Shown: positions 8,822 through 17,850, numbered from the stretch's first letter. The stretch: 64,000 nucleotides of DNA from SVEL01 sp017381055 (GCA_036307185.1 JAXJYC010000071.1:1-64000), one strand, 5' to 3'. The notes: generated by a model from the sequence alone, not told the origin. Program-made: numbers and translations.

Positions 8822-9469
8822 TTATTTGAAAAAGCTTAAGAATTTAAAATCAAAGGAAATATCTTTGGATGAGGAGCCTGATATGTAGTTAAATTCATCT
8901 TCGTCTAAGATATTTTTAAGTAGCATTTTGGATTCGTCCGTAGCTACACCGTAGGAGCCTTCCACGAAGCAAAGAGGTGGATATAAAACACACCACCAGT
9001 TTTGTCCACTAGAGCTACCGATGTCAATGCGGAATGCATCATAGCTGCCGCAAGGAATGGTTACATCACCGTAGGATTTGGTAGGGAAATATTCATTTGT
9101 TATATAGGCTGTGGCTTTGTAGTCATAGCCTTCATTTTTTATGGTGGTATCAGCTACAGCCGTTATGTCATCTAAGTGATTTTCTATGTATGTAATACTA
9201 TCAGTTTTGGAATCAGAGTTTTTCATTGCATTAGTAAGGTAGGCAACTACTTCATCCTTAACCTTTAGCTTTAGAGATTGATCTTCGTCTGAGTCGCTAT
9301 TGGCACGCACATGGAAGCGAATGATTTTGTCAGCGATGTCTCGTTGAAGTTTGGTTTGGTCCTGCATATCAGGAGAAAAAAAGTATGTAATAATAAGTCC
9401 AATAATTAGTGCTGCAATAAAGATAGCAGGAGAAAAGCATTTGGTTCTTTTTTTAGTTATATGTTTCAT
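8822..9469 (-). CDS. spoIIR: Stage II sporulation protein R
   Basis: SpoIIR is the signal secreted by the forespore that triggers SpoIIGA-dependent maturation of pro-sigmaE in the mother cell. The 215-residue protein has an N-terminal membrane/signal segment (about residues 14-31) and the diagnostic KIIRFHVRANSDSDEDQ stretch (about 47-63). The PCGSYDAFRIDIGSSSGQNW region and WCVLYPPLCFVE (about 158-169) follow. Its minus-strand upstream region carries a sigmaF-like promoter (9515-9542), as expected for a forespore gene. It is convergent with the germination operon. Confidence 0.93.
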   Translation of the reverse strand: MKHITKKRTKCFSPAIFIAALIIGLIITYFFSPDMQDQTKLQRDIADKIIRFHVRANSDSDEDQSLKLKVKDEVVAYLTNAMKNSDSKTDSITYIENHLDDITAVADTTIKNEGYDYKATAYITNEYFPTKSYGDVTIPCGSYDAFRIDIGSSSGQNWWCVLYPPLCFVEGSYGVATDESKMLLKNILDEDEFNYISGSSSKDISFDFKFLSFFK

Positions 9470-9514
9470 AGTAATACCTCAATAGATTATTTCATTTAGC
9501 TAAGTGATATTGAG

Positions 9515-9542
9515 AGTATGGACAGGGAGGAGGAAAATATAC
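9515..9542 (-). promoter_or_regulatory. Candidate sigmaF promoter of spoIIR
   Basis: Read on the minus strand, GTATA is followed after 14 nt by GTCCATACT. This fits the sigmaF pattern GYATA and GGnnAnAmT with one mismatch. It is 46 bp upstream of the spoIIR start. SpoIIR is a known sigmaF target in other endospore formers. Confidence 0.45.
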
Positions 9543-9591
9543 ATAGAATAAAAAGATTTTTTAAGAAGGGAGTGGGGTATGAAAATATTCT

Positions 9592-9619
9592 TTGACAAAA
9601 TATATATTTAGTATATAAT
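9592..9619 (+). promoter_or_regulatory. SigmaA-type promoter of the AbiE pair
   Basis: TTGACA and TATAAT are separated by 16 nt, 45 bp before the antitoxin start. Confidence 0.75.
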
Positions 9620-9663
9620 AAAAGTGAAAAAGTAAATTTCGCATTTGTGAAAGAGGTGTTTAT

Positions 9664-10281
9664 ATGCTTTTTGATTATATTATTTCTAATTTTGAAAAGG
9701 ATGAGCCAATTTTTTTAGCAGAGCTCCCTGGTAAATCTAAAGATTCTATAAGACAAGAAATGAAAAAGCTAACAGATGAAGGTAAAATAGAGAGATTATA
9801 TAATGGTGTATATTATCGTGCATACCAAACTATTTTAGGAACAAAGGGAAAAGTTTCTGTTGATAAATTTATACAGAAAAAATATTTAGAAGTAAATGGT
9901 AAGACATCCGGATATATTACTGGAATACAGCTTGCCAATATGTATGGATTTACAACGCAGAATCCATCGTGTTATGAAGTTTGTTCTAATGAAGCGTCTA
10001 CAAAACAGCGTAAGTTAGATATAGATGGAAGGCAAATTATTGTATATAAGCCAGTAACGACTGTTTGTAAAGAAAACAAAGGAGCATTACAATTTTTGGA
10101 TCTTATGAGCACTATTGATAAATATAGTGAAATAAGTGGAAATGAATTTAGTAAAAGACTTAGGGAATTTGTTGCGATGGCTGGAGTGAATTTTGAGTTG
10201 GTTAAAACGTATATATCACTTTATCCTGATAGAGTTTATAGGAATATTTATCAAGGAGGCTTGATGAGTGAGTTGGTATAG
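9664..10281 (+). CDS. AbiEi-family antitoxin (type IV toxin-antitoxin)
   Basis: The 205-residue protein has an N-terminal winged helix (about residues 15-50: ELPGKSKDSIRQEMKKL, then GKIERLYNGVYYR), typical of AbiEi/DUF6088 antitoxins that bind their own promoter. A C-terminal domain follows, with a YITGIQLANMYGFTTQNP segment (about 80-97). It overlaps the toxin start by 14 bp. In characterised AbiE systems this protein neutralises the nucleotidyltransferase toxin without a stable complex and represses the operon. The context (isolated, own promoter, terminator after the toxin) fits a self-contained defence cassette. Confidence 0.85.
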   Translation: MLFDYIISNFEKDEPIFLAELPGKSKDSIRQEMKKLTDEGKIERLYNGVYYRAYQTILGTKGKVSVDKFIQKKYLEVNGKTSGYITGIQLANMYGFTTQNPSCYEVCSNEASTKQRKLDIDGRQIIVYKPVTTVCKENKGALQFLDLMSTIDKYSEISGNEFSKRLREFVAMAGVNFELVKTYISLYPDRVYRNIYQGGLMSELV

Positions 10282-11191
10282 AGATGATTATGATGAATGG
10301 AAAGAAATTATAGAGACTGTAGCTAGAGAAATAGGTAGGACGGAGCAAATGGTTGAAAAAGATACAATTCAATCTATGTTTCTTCACGAACTTGCAAAGT
10401 CTGAATTGCCATTTGTGTTTAAGGGAGGTACATCACTTTCAAAGGTATATAATTTGATAGATCGATTTTCAGAAGATATAGATTTATCAATGAGTCGTAA
10501 GCCTACACAATCAGAACGTATCAAATCAAAGGAATTGATTACAGATATAGCAAATGGATTGGGAATGATATTGAGGAATCCAGATGAGATAAAATCTCGC
10601 TATGATTATAATAAATATGTGTTTAGTTATGAATCAATGTATAGTGAAATGCCATTGGAAATAATTATTGAAACCAGTTTTTATCAAACAGTATATCCAG
10701 TTGAAAAATATATGGTTGGCAGCTTTGTAGGTAAGTTCTGTAAAGATAGAGATATAGTTTTACCTATTTCATTTGAGGCAGCAGGGGTATTGATGAATGT
10801 TCAAACGATAGAAAGAACATTTGTTGATAAAGTATTTGCTATATGTGATTATAAAATTCAAAATATGCAAGATAGAGACTCTAGACATTTGTATGATATT
10901 TGTAAGTTGTTGGGTCTGGTAAAATTCAATCATGAATTAGATGAATTGATAGATAAGGTTAGAGAGGACAGAATGAGTTCTAAAAATAATCCATCAGCAC
11001 AGTTGGAGTATAATATTCCTAAGATGCTTAAGGAAATAATCGATAGTAGATTTTATGAGAGAGATTATATTGATATCACAGAAAAGCTTTTATACGAAAA
11101 AGTATCATATGATTATGCTGTCGAACATGGAATTGCCATATTAGCTGATATGGATATCTTTGAGTATAAAAAGAGTATTGAGTTTTTCTAA
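10268..11191 (+). CDS. AbiEii-family nucleotidyltransferase toxin
   Basis: The 307-residue protein has the catalytic motifs of AbiEii/AbiGii toxins. KGGTSLSKVYNLIDRFSEDI begins near residue 54 and is followed by DLSM, giving the GGTS and DxD signatures. The conserved TFVDKVFAI (about 186-194) and RDSRHLYDI (about 205-213) stretches follow. Homologues use GTP or other nucleotides to modify tRNA or another target and halt growth, giving abortive phage infection. All catalytic residues I can check are present, so this copy looks functional, unlike the one at 24196-24678. Confidence 0.88.
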   Translation: MSWYRDDYDEWKEIIETVAREIGRTEQMVEKDTIQSMFLHELAKSELPFVFKGGTSLSKVYNLIDRFSEDIDLSMSRKPTQSERIKSKELITDIANGLGMILRNPDEIKSRYDYNKYVFSYESMYSEMPLEIIIETSFYQTVYPVEKYMVGSFVGKFCKDRDIVLPISFEAAGVLMNVQTIERTFVDKVFAICDYKIQNMQDRDSRHLYDICKLLGLVKFNHELDELIDKVREDRMSSKNNPSAQLEYNIPKMLKEIIDSRFYERDYIDITEKLLYEKVSYDYAVEHGIAILADMDIFEYKKSIEFF

Positions 11192-11229
11192 AAGGTAGTA
11201 TTATATACATAAAAATAATTATATGAAAT

Positions 11230-11266
11230 AAAGCTTAGGTGCTAAATTTAGTGCCTAAGCTTTTAG
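11230..11266. terminator. Intrinsic terminator between the AbiE toxin and the convergent regulator
   Basis: A near-perfect palindrome has arms AAGCTTAGG and CCTAAGCTT around an AT-rich centre, followed by TTTAG. It could serve both strands. Confidence 0.8.
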
Positions 11267-11269
11267 TGA

Positions 11270-11653
11270 TTAATTTATAGTTTTCTCGATTCGTATTGTT
11301 TGCTTAGGAAGCAAAGTTGCCTGTGCTCCATTATTATCTGGGAAATCCATTGTATAATCCATAGAAATTCTGCTATTACGATAATAGGATATTAAGTTTT
11401 GAATTGCACCGATTTGCTCTGAATTTAATCCATCTATATTAACAGAATCCATTTGTCTATCGAGCATTAAATAATCAAGGCTTACCTTAAATATATGCGA
11501 AAGCTTAATGAGTACTTCATATGAAGGTAATCTTGTATCGTTTTCGTAGGCCGCAATAGTTGATTTTGTAACGCCAACGAGAGTGGCAAGTTCTGTTTGA
11601 GTATATTTGTATTTATTTCTTAATTCTTTTATCTTCTTTCCTAATAATACCAT
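11270..11653 (-). CDS. XRE-family helix-turn-helix regulator
   Basis: The N-terminal Cro/C1-type HTH covers about residues 5-60, with the KIKELRNKYKYTQTELATLV and TKSTIAAYENDTRLPSYEVL segments and a DYLM end typical of this family. A short C-terminal tail (about 70-127) has no known domain. I choose ATG 11653: it keeps the usual MVLLGKKIKELRN start, and GGAG lies about 10 nt upstream. Its target is unknown. Confidence 0.85.
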   Translation of the reverse strand: MVLLGKKIKELRNKYKYTQTELATLVGVTKSTIAAYENDTRLPSYEVLIKLSHIFKVSLDYLMLDRQMDSVNIDGLNSEQIGAIQNLISYYRNSRISMDYTMDFPDNNGAQATLLPKQTIRIEKTIN

Positions 11654-11800
11654 GATGGTCACGCTCCTTTTGGAAATATTATACAGCAATCAAGATATAC
11701 TAGGGGAATATTGAAAACACTACGAAGAGTAGACTTTTTCGGAGACGGTATAATATAGGAGATTTTTGTTAATTAATATGTCATTAAAAGCAAAAACCAC

Positions 11801-11853
11801 TTTACAAACAAATGTTCGGTTGTTATAATAAAGATAAGTCGAACAACTGTTTG
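11801..11853 (+). promoter_or_regulatory. Promoter with two LexA (SOS) boxes
   Basis: TTTACA (11801-11806) and TATAAT (11824-11829) are 17 nt apart. One box, CAAACAAATGTTCG (11805-11818), overlaps the -35 and spacer. A second, CGAACAACTGTTTG (11840-11853), lies over the start of transcription. Both match the Gram-positive LexA pattern CGAACNNNNGTTCG with one mismatch each. Confidence 0.8.
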
Positions 11854-11866
11854 GGAGTGGTTTTTT

Positions 11867-13363
11867 ATGGAGATAATTAAAAAGGAAAATTTTATAGAGG
11901 GTAATACTATATTAGAGCAGTATAAGAATATTCCATACGAGGATAAGTCAACTTTTAAGGACTTATCCTACAAGCTTAAGATATTGAGCGATTCGGCTAA
12001 ATATGATGTGGCATGTACCTCTAGTGGCGTGGTGAGAAAGGGTAATGGCAAGGATATGGGTAATACTGCGGCTTGTGGTATCTGCCATGCTTTTGCCGCT
12101 GATGGTAGATGTATTTCCTTGCTTAAAATTCTTATGTCTAATGAATGTGTTTTTGATTGTAAGTATTGTATAAATAGAGCTTCTAATGATGTGCCACGAG
12201 CAACCTTTACACCTGAGGAAATATGTAAGTTAACTATGGAATTTTATAGGCGTAACTATATTGAAGGGTTGTTCTTAAGCTCGGGAGTTATAAATAATCC
12301 TAACTATACTATGGAGCTTATGTATGAGGTATTAAGAAAGCTTAGATGTGAATGTAGATTTAATGGATATATTCATGTGAAGGCTATTCCGGGAGCTGCA
12401 AAGGAATTAGTTGAGGCTGTAGGATATTTGGCGGATAGAATGAGTGTAAACCTTGAGATGCCTACAAGTGAAGGGTTAAAAACTGTGGCGCCTCATAAGA
12501 CTAGGAATACTATACTGAAGCCTATGAAGCAGATTCAGGCTGGTATATTTAATAATCGAATTAGTCATGGAATTACTGAGAAGAAAAGTGCTATACAGAT
12601 AAGAAATTATGGTGATGATTTGTATAAGTCGGCAGCTGATTCTAAGCTGCTTCTTCAAGAAAATAATAATGATTATAGTATAGGGACTAGGGGAAAGTAT
12701 TTTGTGCCTGCGGGACAGAGTACTCAGATGATAGTTGGTGCCACTAAGGAAAGTGATTACCATATTATTAATGTGGCTGAAGCCTTGTATAAAAATTATG
12801 ATTTAAAGCGTGTGTTTTATTCTGCTTATATTCCTATAAATGAAGATTCTGCTTTGCCAGCTTTAGATGTAAAGCCACCTCTTTTGAGAGAACATAGATT
12901 ATATCAAACAGATTTTCTTCTTAGGTTTTATGGCTTTGAGGCTAAAGAATTGCTCACGGAGGATAGACCGTTTTTTAATGAAAATATTGATCCGAAGTGC
13001 GATTGGGCAGTTAGACATCTTGAGCAATTTCCAGTAGAGGTTAATGAAGCTAATTTGTCTCAGCTTTTGAGAGTTCCAGGAATCGGAGTTAAGAGTGCCA
13101 GAAGAATTGTTAGTGCTAGAAGATTTGGCAAGGTGGATTTTAATGATTTAAAGAAGATGGGAGTGGTGTTAAAGAGGGCGTTATATTTTATTACCTGCAA
13201 GGGAAAGATGATGTATGATACCAAGCTAGAAGAGAGGTATATTGTTAATCATCTTACATATAATGAACCACCAGGAAAGATTATTAGTGGGGATAATTTT
13301 CAGTATCAACAGTTGTCCTTTTTTGATATGGGAAGTCCGTATTTACTAGGAGGTGGGGCATAA
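11867..13363 (+). CDS. Putative DNA modification/repair radical SAM protein
   Basis: The 498-residue protein has the radical SAM cluster motif CVFDCKYC (CxxxCxxC, about residues 90-97), preceded by a Cys-containing CGICHAFAADGRC segment. A helix-hairpin-helix DNA-binding motif lies near the C terminus (about 400-425: LLRVPGIGVKSARRIVSARR). This matches the TIGR03916 type (radical SAM linked to uracil-DNA glycosylase-like proteins). It overlaps the next gene by 11 bp. Two LexA boxes at the promoter indicate SOS control. The chemical reaction is not known; a DNA repair role is inferred from the HhH motif, partner and regulation. Confidence 0.88.
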   Translation: MEIIKKENFIEGNTILEQYKNIPYEDKSTFKDLSYKLKILSDSAKYDVACTSSGVVRKGNGKDMGNTAACGICHAFAADGRCISLLKILMSNECVFDCKYCINRASNDVPRATFTPEEICKLTMEFYRRNYIEGLFLSSGVINNPNYTMELMYEVLRKLRCECRFNGYIHVKAIPGAAKELVEAVGYLADRMSVNLEMPTSEGLKTVAPHKTRNTILKPMKQIQAGIFNNRISHGITEKKSAIQIRNYGDDLYKSAADSKLLLQENNNDYSIGTRGKYFVPAGQSTQMIVGATKESDYHIINVAEALYKNYDLKRVFYSAYIPINEDSALPALDVKPPLLREHRLYQTDFLLRFYGFEAKELLTEDRPFFNENIDPKCDWAVRHLEQFPVEVNEANLSQLLRVPGIGVKSARRIVSARRFGKVDFNDLKKMGVVLKRALYFITCKGKMMYDTKLEERYIVNHLTYNEPPGKIISGDNFQYQQLSFFDMGSPYLLGGGA

Positions 13364-14135
13364 TATGATAGAAAATGTATTATTGCATGATGGAACATTG
13401 GATGGGATTTTCGCTGCGGTCTATGATGGATTTGTCTTGAAGAAAAGTATGTATGGTGATAGATATAAGGACAATATAGCTGTAGCTTGTAAATATAATT
13501 ATGTGCCCAGTTTATTTTGTAATTATATAGAAGTGGAGACTGATGAGGATAAGGCTGGTAAGACTGTTAATCATATTGTAAAGGTTATGGGGATTGACGC
13601 ATATGATACAGCTATGGGAGTAGCATGTCATTTTAGTGAGGAGGCGGGAGAAGTCCTTTTTGGATTTCTTGTGAGAGGCTTTAAGGTGGGGAAAGGTATT
13701 ACTGCTATGCTTACAGATAAATATGTGGTGAGGGCATTTGAGCTTAGTCGTAAGGTTTATAATGAGTCTCATCTTATGAGGGAGTTCCTTAGATTTACTG
13801 ATGTGGGTGGTAATCTGTATGCCAAGATAGAGCCGAAGTGTAATATAGTACATATGATGTGTAATCATTTTGCAGATAGATTTCCAGGAGAGAATTGGAT
13901 TATTTATGACAGTGTGCATCATGTTGTAGCCGTACATCCTAAATATCAGAAGTGGTTTTTGACAGATGATGTAGGGGTGGATTATGAGAAAATTGATAAG
14001 GCGACGCAAGACGGATATGTAGATTTATGGAAGCTATTTGTGGATACTATTGCTATAGAGGAGCGAAGGAATGAAAGGTGTCAGAATAATCATATGCCAA
14101 AGTGGTATAGGAAGAATATGACAGAGTGGAAGTAA
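13353..14135 (+). CDS. TIGR03915-type partner of the radical SAM repair protein (DUF4130)
   Basis: The 260-residue protein has the DGTLDGIFAAVYDGF start typical of the SAM_7-linked family. A C-terminal DUF4130 segment includes the NWIIYDSVHHVVAVH region and a KWYRKNMTEW end. It is translationally coupled to the radical SAM gene (11-bp overlap) and always co-occurs with it in related genomes, sometimes as a fusion to uracil-DNA glycosylase. Biochemical role unknown. It shares the SOS promoter at 11801-11853. Confidence 0.87.
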   Translation: MGHNMIENVLLHDGTLDGIFAAVYDGFVLKKSMYGDRYKDNIAVACKYNYVPSLFCNYIEVETDEDKAGKTVNHIVKVMGIDAYDTAMGVACHFSEEAGEVLFGFLVRGFKVGKGITAMLTDKYVVRAFELSRKVYNESHLMREFLRFTDVGGNLYAKIEPKCNIVHMMCNHFADRFPGENWIIYDSVHHVVAVHPKYQKWFLTDDVGVDYEKIDKATQDGYVDLWKLFVDTIAIEERRNERCQNNHMPKWYRKNMTEWK

Positions 14136-14222
14136 GGGAAATAAATATTGATATGCCAAATTGTTTTTGATAATATGAAAAGAAAGATAATATTGAATAT
14201 TTCGTAGCAATGAGGAGTTATT

Positions 14223-14630
14223 ATGAATAAAAAAGAAGTCACAATTACATATACAAGTCGTATGTATGATACAGATGAACAGATTAATATGACTGCTAAG
14301 GGCATCATGGGTAAGAAAGATGGTGTATACATAGTAATGTACAATGAGGAAAATGAAGGTATGGCACCTACAAGAACTATCCTTAAATTTAATCAGAATT
14401 TTCTTAAAGTATCGAAGATGGGTGTGACTAAGACAGATATGCATTATGAACGAGGATATACTCATAAGAGTAGATATAATACTTTTGTTGGAGCATATGA
14501 TATGTGTATAAAGACTGAGGAGTATACACTAGAAGAGAAAGAAAATGGATACAACATTGTGACAGTATATAATCTTGAGTTAGATGACAATTTTATTTCA
14601 AAGTGCAAGGTGGAAATTAGCATTTGTTAA
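14223..14630 (+). CDS. DUF1934 family beta-barrel protein
   Basis: The 135-residue protein shows the DUF1934 pattern: an N-terminal strand pair with TYTSRMYDTDEQI and a central YERGYTHKSRYNTFVGAYD (E-G-x-H-x-S-x-Y-x-T motif, about residues 76-94). Amphipathic strands follow to the end. The family adopts a calycin-like barrel and has no established function. The GAGGAG ribosome site is well placed. It is 33 bp before dinD, so the two may be co-transcribed. Confidence 0.8.
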   Translation: MNKKEVTITYTSRMYDTDEQINMTAKGIMGKKDGVYIVMYNEENEGMAPTRTILKFNQNFLKVSKMGVTKTDMHYERGYTHKSRYNTFVGAYDMCIKTEEYTLEEKENGYNIVTVYNLELDDNFISKCKVEISIC

Positions 14631-14663
14631 ATAGAATTTTTGCTTAAAATAAGGAGGATAGTA

Positions 14664-15377
14664 ATGGATAGAAAGAAAATTACCCAAATTAAAGAACAGT
14701 TTGATTTGGTTATACATAGTGATAACGAAGCTGATGTTGAATACTGGTATGCGCGCGAATTAATGGTGTTGCTTGGTTATGAGAGATGGGAAAATTTTGA
14801 TAAAGCAGTTTTACGTGCTATGGATTCGTGTGAAACTAGTGGTATTGAAGTGCTAGATCATTTTCGTGAGGTCGCGAAAATGATAGAAATAGGTAAGGGT
14901 GGGCATAGAAAAGTTAAAGATTATATGTTGACCCGTTATGCGTGCTATTTGATTGCTCAGAATGGTGATCCAAAGAAGGATGAAATTGCATTTGCGCAAA
15001 GTTATTTTGCAGTACAAACTAGAAAACAAGAATTAATTGAGGAACGTATTAGTTATATTGAACGTACGGAGGTACGTGGAAGACTACGTGAATCGGAGAA
15101 TCGTCCGTTGGCAGATTTTTTGCCTACATTGACTATAGCGGCTAAGAATTTAGCAACAGAGATGACTAACTATAATGTGGAAGAAAAAGACCTGCAAGGC
15201 GAAAGTGCCATTGCAGGTGAACATGTGCAAAATAATCTTTCTGTACGCGAGATGCTTGGTCAACGTGGTATAAAACCAGAAGAATTACCGCCTTCTGAAG
15301 ATATAAAAAAATTGGAACGTCGTGTAAAATCACAAGAGAAAAAATTGGCAGAACAATCGAGTAAATTGCCAATGTAA
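14664..15377 (+). CDS. dinD: DNA-damage-inducible protein D homologue
   Basis: The 237-residue protein has the BRO-N-like start of DinD: EYWYARELMVLLGYERWENF (about residues 23-42), then the KVKDYMLTRYACYLIAQNGD segment (about 83-102) and RKQEL. The C-terminal region carries the DinD-type EQNNLxVR-like stretch (VQNNLSVREMLGQRGIKPEE). In E. coli dinD belongs to the SOS regulon and its product inhibits RecA filament pairing. I choose ATG 14664 because AAGGAGG lies at 14651-14657. No LexA box is visible directly upstream, unlike the radical SAM pair nearby. Confidence 0.85.
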   Translation: MDRKKITQIKEQFDLVIHSDNEADVEYWYARELMVLLGYERWENFDKAVLRAMDSCETSGIEVLDHFREVAKMIEIGKGGHRKVKDYMLTRYACYLIAQNGDPKKDEIAFAQSYFAVQTRKQELIEERISYIERTEVRGRLRESENRPLADFLPTLTIAAKNLATEMTNYNVEEKDLQGESAIAGEHVQNNLSVREMLGQRGIKPEELPPSEDIKKLERRVKSQEKKLAEQSSKLPM

Positions 15378-15403
15378 ATAATGCAAATTTTGATAAAATA
15401 AAA

Positions 15404-16852
15404 TTATCTACTATACTCCGAAAGTAATTTCTTTTTCATATCAAATAGTTTGTCAGATAAATCCACATAAACCTTATGAGGATTTACAAGTCTTCGAGCT
15501 TCCTCCCAAAGTGTTTCTTGTTCTTTTTTGCAGTATGCACAAATCTCTTCGATAGAAGGTGATTCGTAGGTGCAGATACCATTTTTGAATATTTGAACAG
15601 GGAGCTCTCTTATTGTATAGGAGCCAGCCTGTAAGGTTGTCTTTTTCCAAGTTTCCACTGGATCAAAGATAGTTAAATCTTCATTTTCATTAAATGTTTC
15701 GTCAGCTAAGGAGATTAAGTCTGCTCTAAGCATTCCTGTTTCCTTATCATATATTCTATAAACTGTTTTGTTTCCTGGATTTGTAATCTTAGCTGTATTT
15801 TCTGATAGCTTAATCTTAGGGATGAAGTCATCTTTTTCATCGTCCCAAATGGCTGCTAGCTTATATACGCCACCGAAGGCTGGACAATCCTTTGAGGTGA
15901 TAAGATTTGTTCCTACACCCCAAGAAGTAATTTTAGCTCCTTGAGCCTTTAAGCTGTCTATTAAGTATTCATCTAAATCGCTAGAAGCTGAGATTATAGC
16001 ATCTGTAAAGCCGGCTTCATCCAACATAACACGTGCCTTCTTAGAAAGGTAAGCAAGGTCACCACTATCTAATCTGATACCATAATTTTTAAGTTCAATT
16101 CCCTTTTCGCGAAGCTCTGTAAATACCTTTATAGCATTTGGAACACCTGAGTGAAGTGTATCATAAGTATCCACAAGAAGAATACATGCATGTGGATAAA
16201 GGTCTGCGTAAGTCTTGAAGGCTGTGTATTCATCCTTGAAACTCATTATCCAGCTGTGAGCGTGAGTTCCTTTGATTGGCATATTCCAAAGCTTGCCTGT
16301 AAGGACGTTGGATGTACCGACACAACCTGCAATAACAGCGGCTCTTGCACCGTAGATACCAGCGTCAGGACCCTGAGCTCGTCTAAGGCCGAATTCCATA
16401 ACACCATCGCCCTTGGCTGCATAGCATACTCTAGCAGCTTTTGTAGCGATAAGACTTTGATGATTAACGATATTTAATAGAGATGTCTCTATAAGCTGCG
16501 CTTCCATAATTGGTGCGATAACCTTGATAAGAGGTTCCTTTGGAAATACTACTGTACCCTCTGGTATACCATAGATATCACCAGAGAAATGGAAGGAGCT
16601 AAGGTATGTTAAAAAGTCTTCATCAAATATTGAAAGACCACGTAAATATTCGATGTCTTCATATGTGAAGCGAAGATTTTTTATATATTCAATAACCTGC
16701 TCTAAGCCACATGCGATGGCATATCCACCACCAGATGGATTAGTTCTATAAAATAAGTCAAAGATTACACGTTTATTAATATTGTTCTTAAAGTATCCTT
16801 GCATCATTGTAAGCTGATAAAGGTCTGTAAGTAAGGTAAGATTTCGTGCCAT
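15404..16852 (-). CDS. pncB: Nicotinate phosphoribosyltransferase
   Basis: The 482-residue protein converts nicotinate and PRPP to nicotinate mononucleotide in NAD salvage. It has the TDLYQLTMMQGYF start (about residues 7-19), the FGLRRAQGPDAGIYGARAA segment and the GTHAHSWIMSF region with the phosphorylatable His (about 201-211). The phosphate-binding RLDSGDLAYLSKKA (about 260-273) follows. All these features are intact. The gene stands alone on the minus strand. An 11-bp inverted repeat lies 46-80 bp upstream of its start. Confidence 0.95.
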   Translation of the reverse strand: MARNLTLLTDLYQLTMMQGYFKNNINKRVIFDLFYRTNPSGGGYAIACGLEQVIEYIKNLRFTYEDIEYLRGLSIFDEDFLTYLSSFHFSGDIYGIPEGTVVFPKEPLIKVIAPIMEAQLIETSLLNIVNHQSLIATKAARVCYAAKGDGVMEFGLRRAQGPDAGIYGARAAVIAGCVGTSNVLTGKLWNMPIKGTHAHSWIMSFKDEYTAFKTYADLYPHACILLVDTYDTLHSGVPNAIKVFTELREKGIELKNYGIRLDSGDLAYLSKKARVMLDEAGFTDAIISASSDLDEYLIDSLKAQGAKITSWGVGTNLITSKDCPAFGGVYKLAAIWDDEKDDFIPKIKLSENTAKITNPGNKTVYRIYDKETGMLRADLISLADETFNENEDLTIFDPVETWKKTTLQAGSYTIRELPVQIFKNGICTYESPSIEEICAYCKKEQETLWEEARRLVNPHKVYVDLSDKLFDMKKKLLSEYSR

Positions 16853-16897
16853 AGTAAGCCTCCTAATAATATATATAATTGTAAATTAAATTATGGC

Positions 16898-16932
16898 TAA
16901 TAAGAAATTAGATATGTGTGTATTTCTTATTA
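16898..16932 (-). promoter_or_regulatory. Perfect 11-bp inverted repeat upstream of pncB
   Basis: TAATAAGAAAT (16898-16908) and ATTTCTTATTA (16922-16932) are separated by 13 nt. The position, between a possible TTGACA (minus strand) and the pncB ribosome site, suits an operator or a leader hairpin. NAD-responsive repressors regulate pncB in other Firmicutes, but I cannot match a known box. Confidence 0.45.
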
Positions 16933-16995
16933 CGTGTCAACAAAAAATATCTTATGAACTATCTTATACCATTTTAACTGTTAAGTCAAAAATTA

Positions 16996-17024
16996 TTGTA
17001 AATTTTGGTAGGATTGTGTATACT
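16996..17024 (+). promoter_or_regulatory. SigmaA-type promoter of plsC
   Basis: TTGTAA and TATACT are spaced 17 nt, 92 bp before the plsC start. Confidence 0.6.
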
Positions 17025-17115
17025 ACTTCTAGTGTATAAGAGGTTTTTAGAGAGTTTTATTTATATTTGAAAGTTTATCTAAGGAGCTCGCCATGAAAAT
17101 AAAGGAGAATATTTT

Positions 17116-17850
17116 ATGATAAGACTGATATTAATATGTTTGTTTATAGGTCTGTTTTTTATTTCTAGTATATTATTATTTTTTATTTTATTTATCATTG
17201 GATTATTTAGTAAAAAAGCTAAGGCTAGAATTAGTTACGCAATAGTTCAAAATGTACTTAGAGTTTGCTTATTTATAGCAGGAACAAAGATTGAGATTAT
17301 AGGTCTTGAAAATGTACCAAAGGATAGAGCAGTATTGTATGTAGGAAATCATAGAAGTATATTTGATATACTTATTAACTATTCGCTTCTTCCACCACTT
17401 ATGGGCTTCGTGTCTAAGAAAGAGATGAAGAAGTATCCATTTCTTAATCACTGGATGAAGCTTGTGAATTGTTTATTCCTTGATAGAGACAATATTAAGG
17501 AAGGTTTAAAGACTATTCTTCAGGGCGTTGATCAGATGAAAAATGGCATTTCAATGTTTATCTATCCAGAAGGAACAAGAGCTAAAACAGACGATGCAAT
17601 GATTGAATTTAAGGAAGGAAGCTTTAAGCTTGCTGAGAAGAGTGGAGCTCCGATAATTCCTGTTGCAATCAACAACTCTAGTGCCTGCTTTGAGGATCAT
17701 TTACCAAGAGTAAAGAAGGCTCATGTAATTATCGAATATGGTAAGCCAATAGAAGTTACTGAATTATCAAAGGAAGAGAAGAAGCATCTTGGTGCTCATG
17801 TTCATGATATAGTTAAGGAAATGGTTACGAAAAATAAAGAGCTTGTATAA
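17116..17850 (+). CDS. plsC: 1-acyl-sn-glycerol-3-phosphate acyltransferase
   Basis: The 244-residue membrane-anchored acyltransferase makes phosphatidic acid from lysophosphatidic acid. It has an N-terminal hydrophobic helix pair (about residues 1-32), the catalytic NHRSIFD motif (NHX4D, about 77-83) and the FIYPEGTRAK substrate motif (about 150-159). The APIIPVAI strand follows. Length is typical. AAAGGAG lies 8 nt before the ATG. Confidence 0.93.
   Translation: MIRLILICLFIGLFFISSILLFFILFIIGLFSKKAKARISYAIVQNVLRVCLFIAGTKIEIIGLENVPKDRAVLYVGNHRSIFDILINYSLLPPLMGFVSKKEMKKYPFLNHWMKLVNCLFLDRDNIKEGLKTILQGVDQMKNGISMFIYPEGTRAKTDDAMIEFKEGSFKLAEKSGAPIIPVAINNSSACFEDHLPRVKKAHVIIEYGKPIEVTELSKEEKKHLGAHVHDIVKEMVTKNKELV

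Noticed and set aside
13512..14009. 165-codon minus-strand frame
   Set aside because: Antisense to the TIGR03915-type gene, which has clear family features and translational coupling.
14136..14663. LexA box upstream of dinD
   Set aside because: I looked for CGAAC-N4-GTTCG and found no convincing match before either DUF1934 or dinD.
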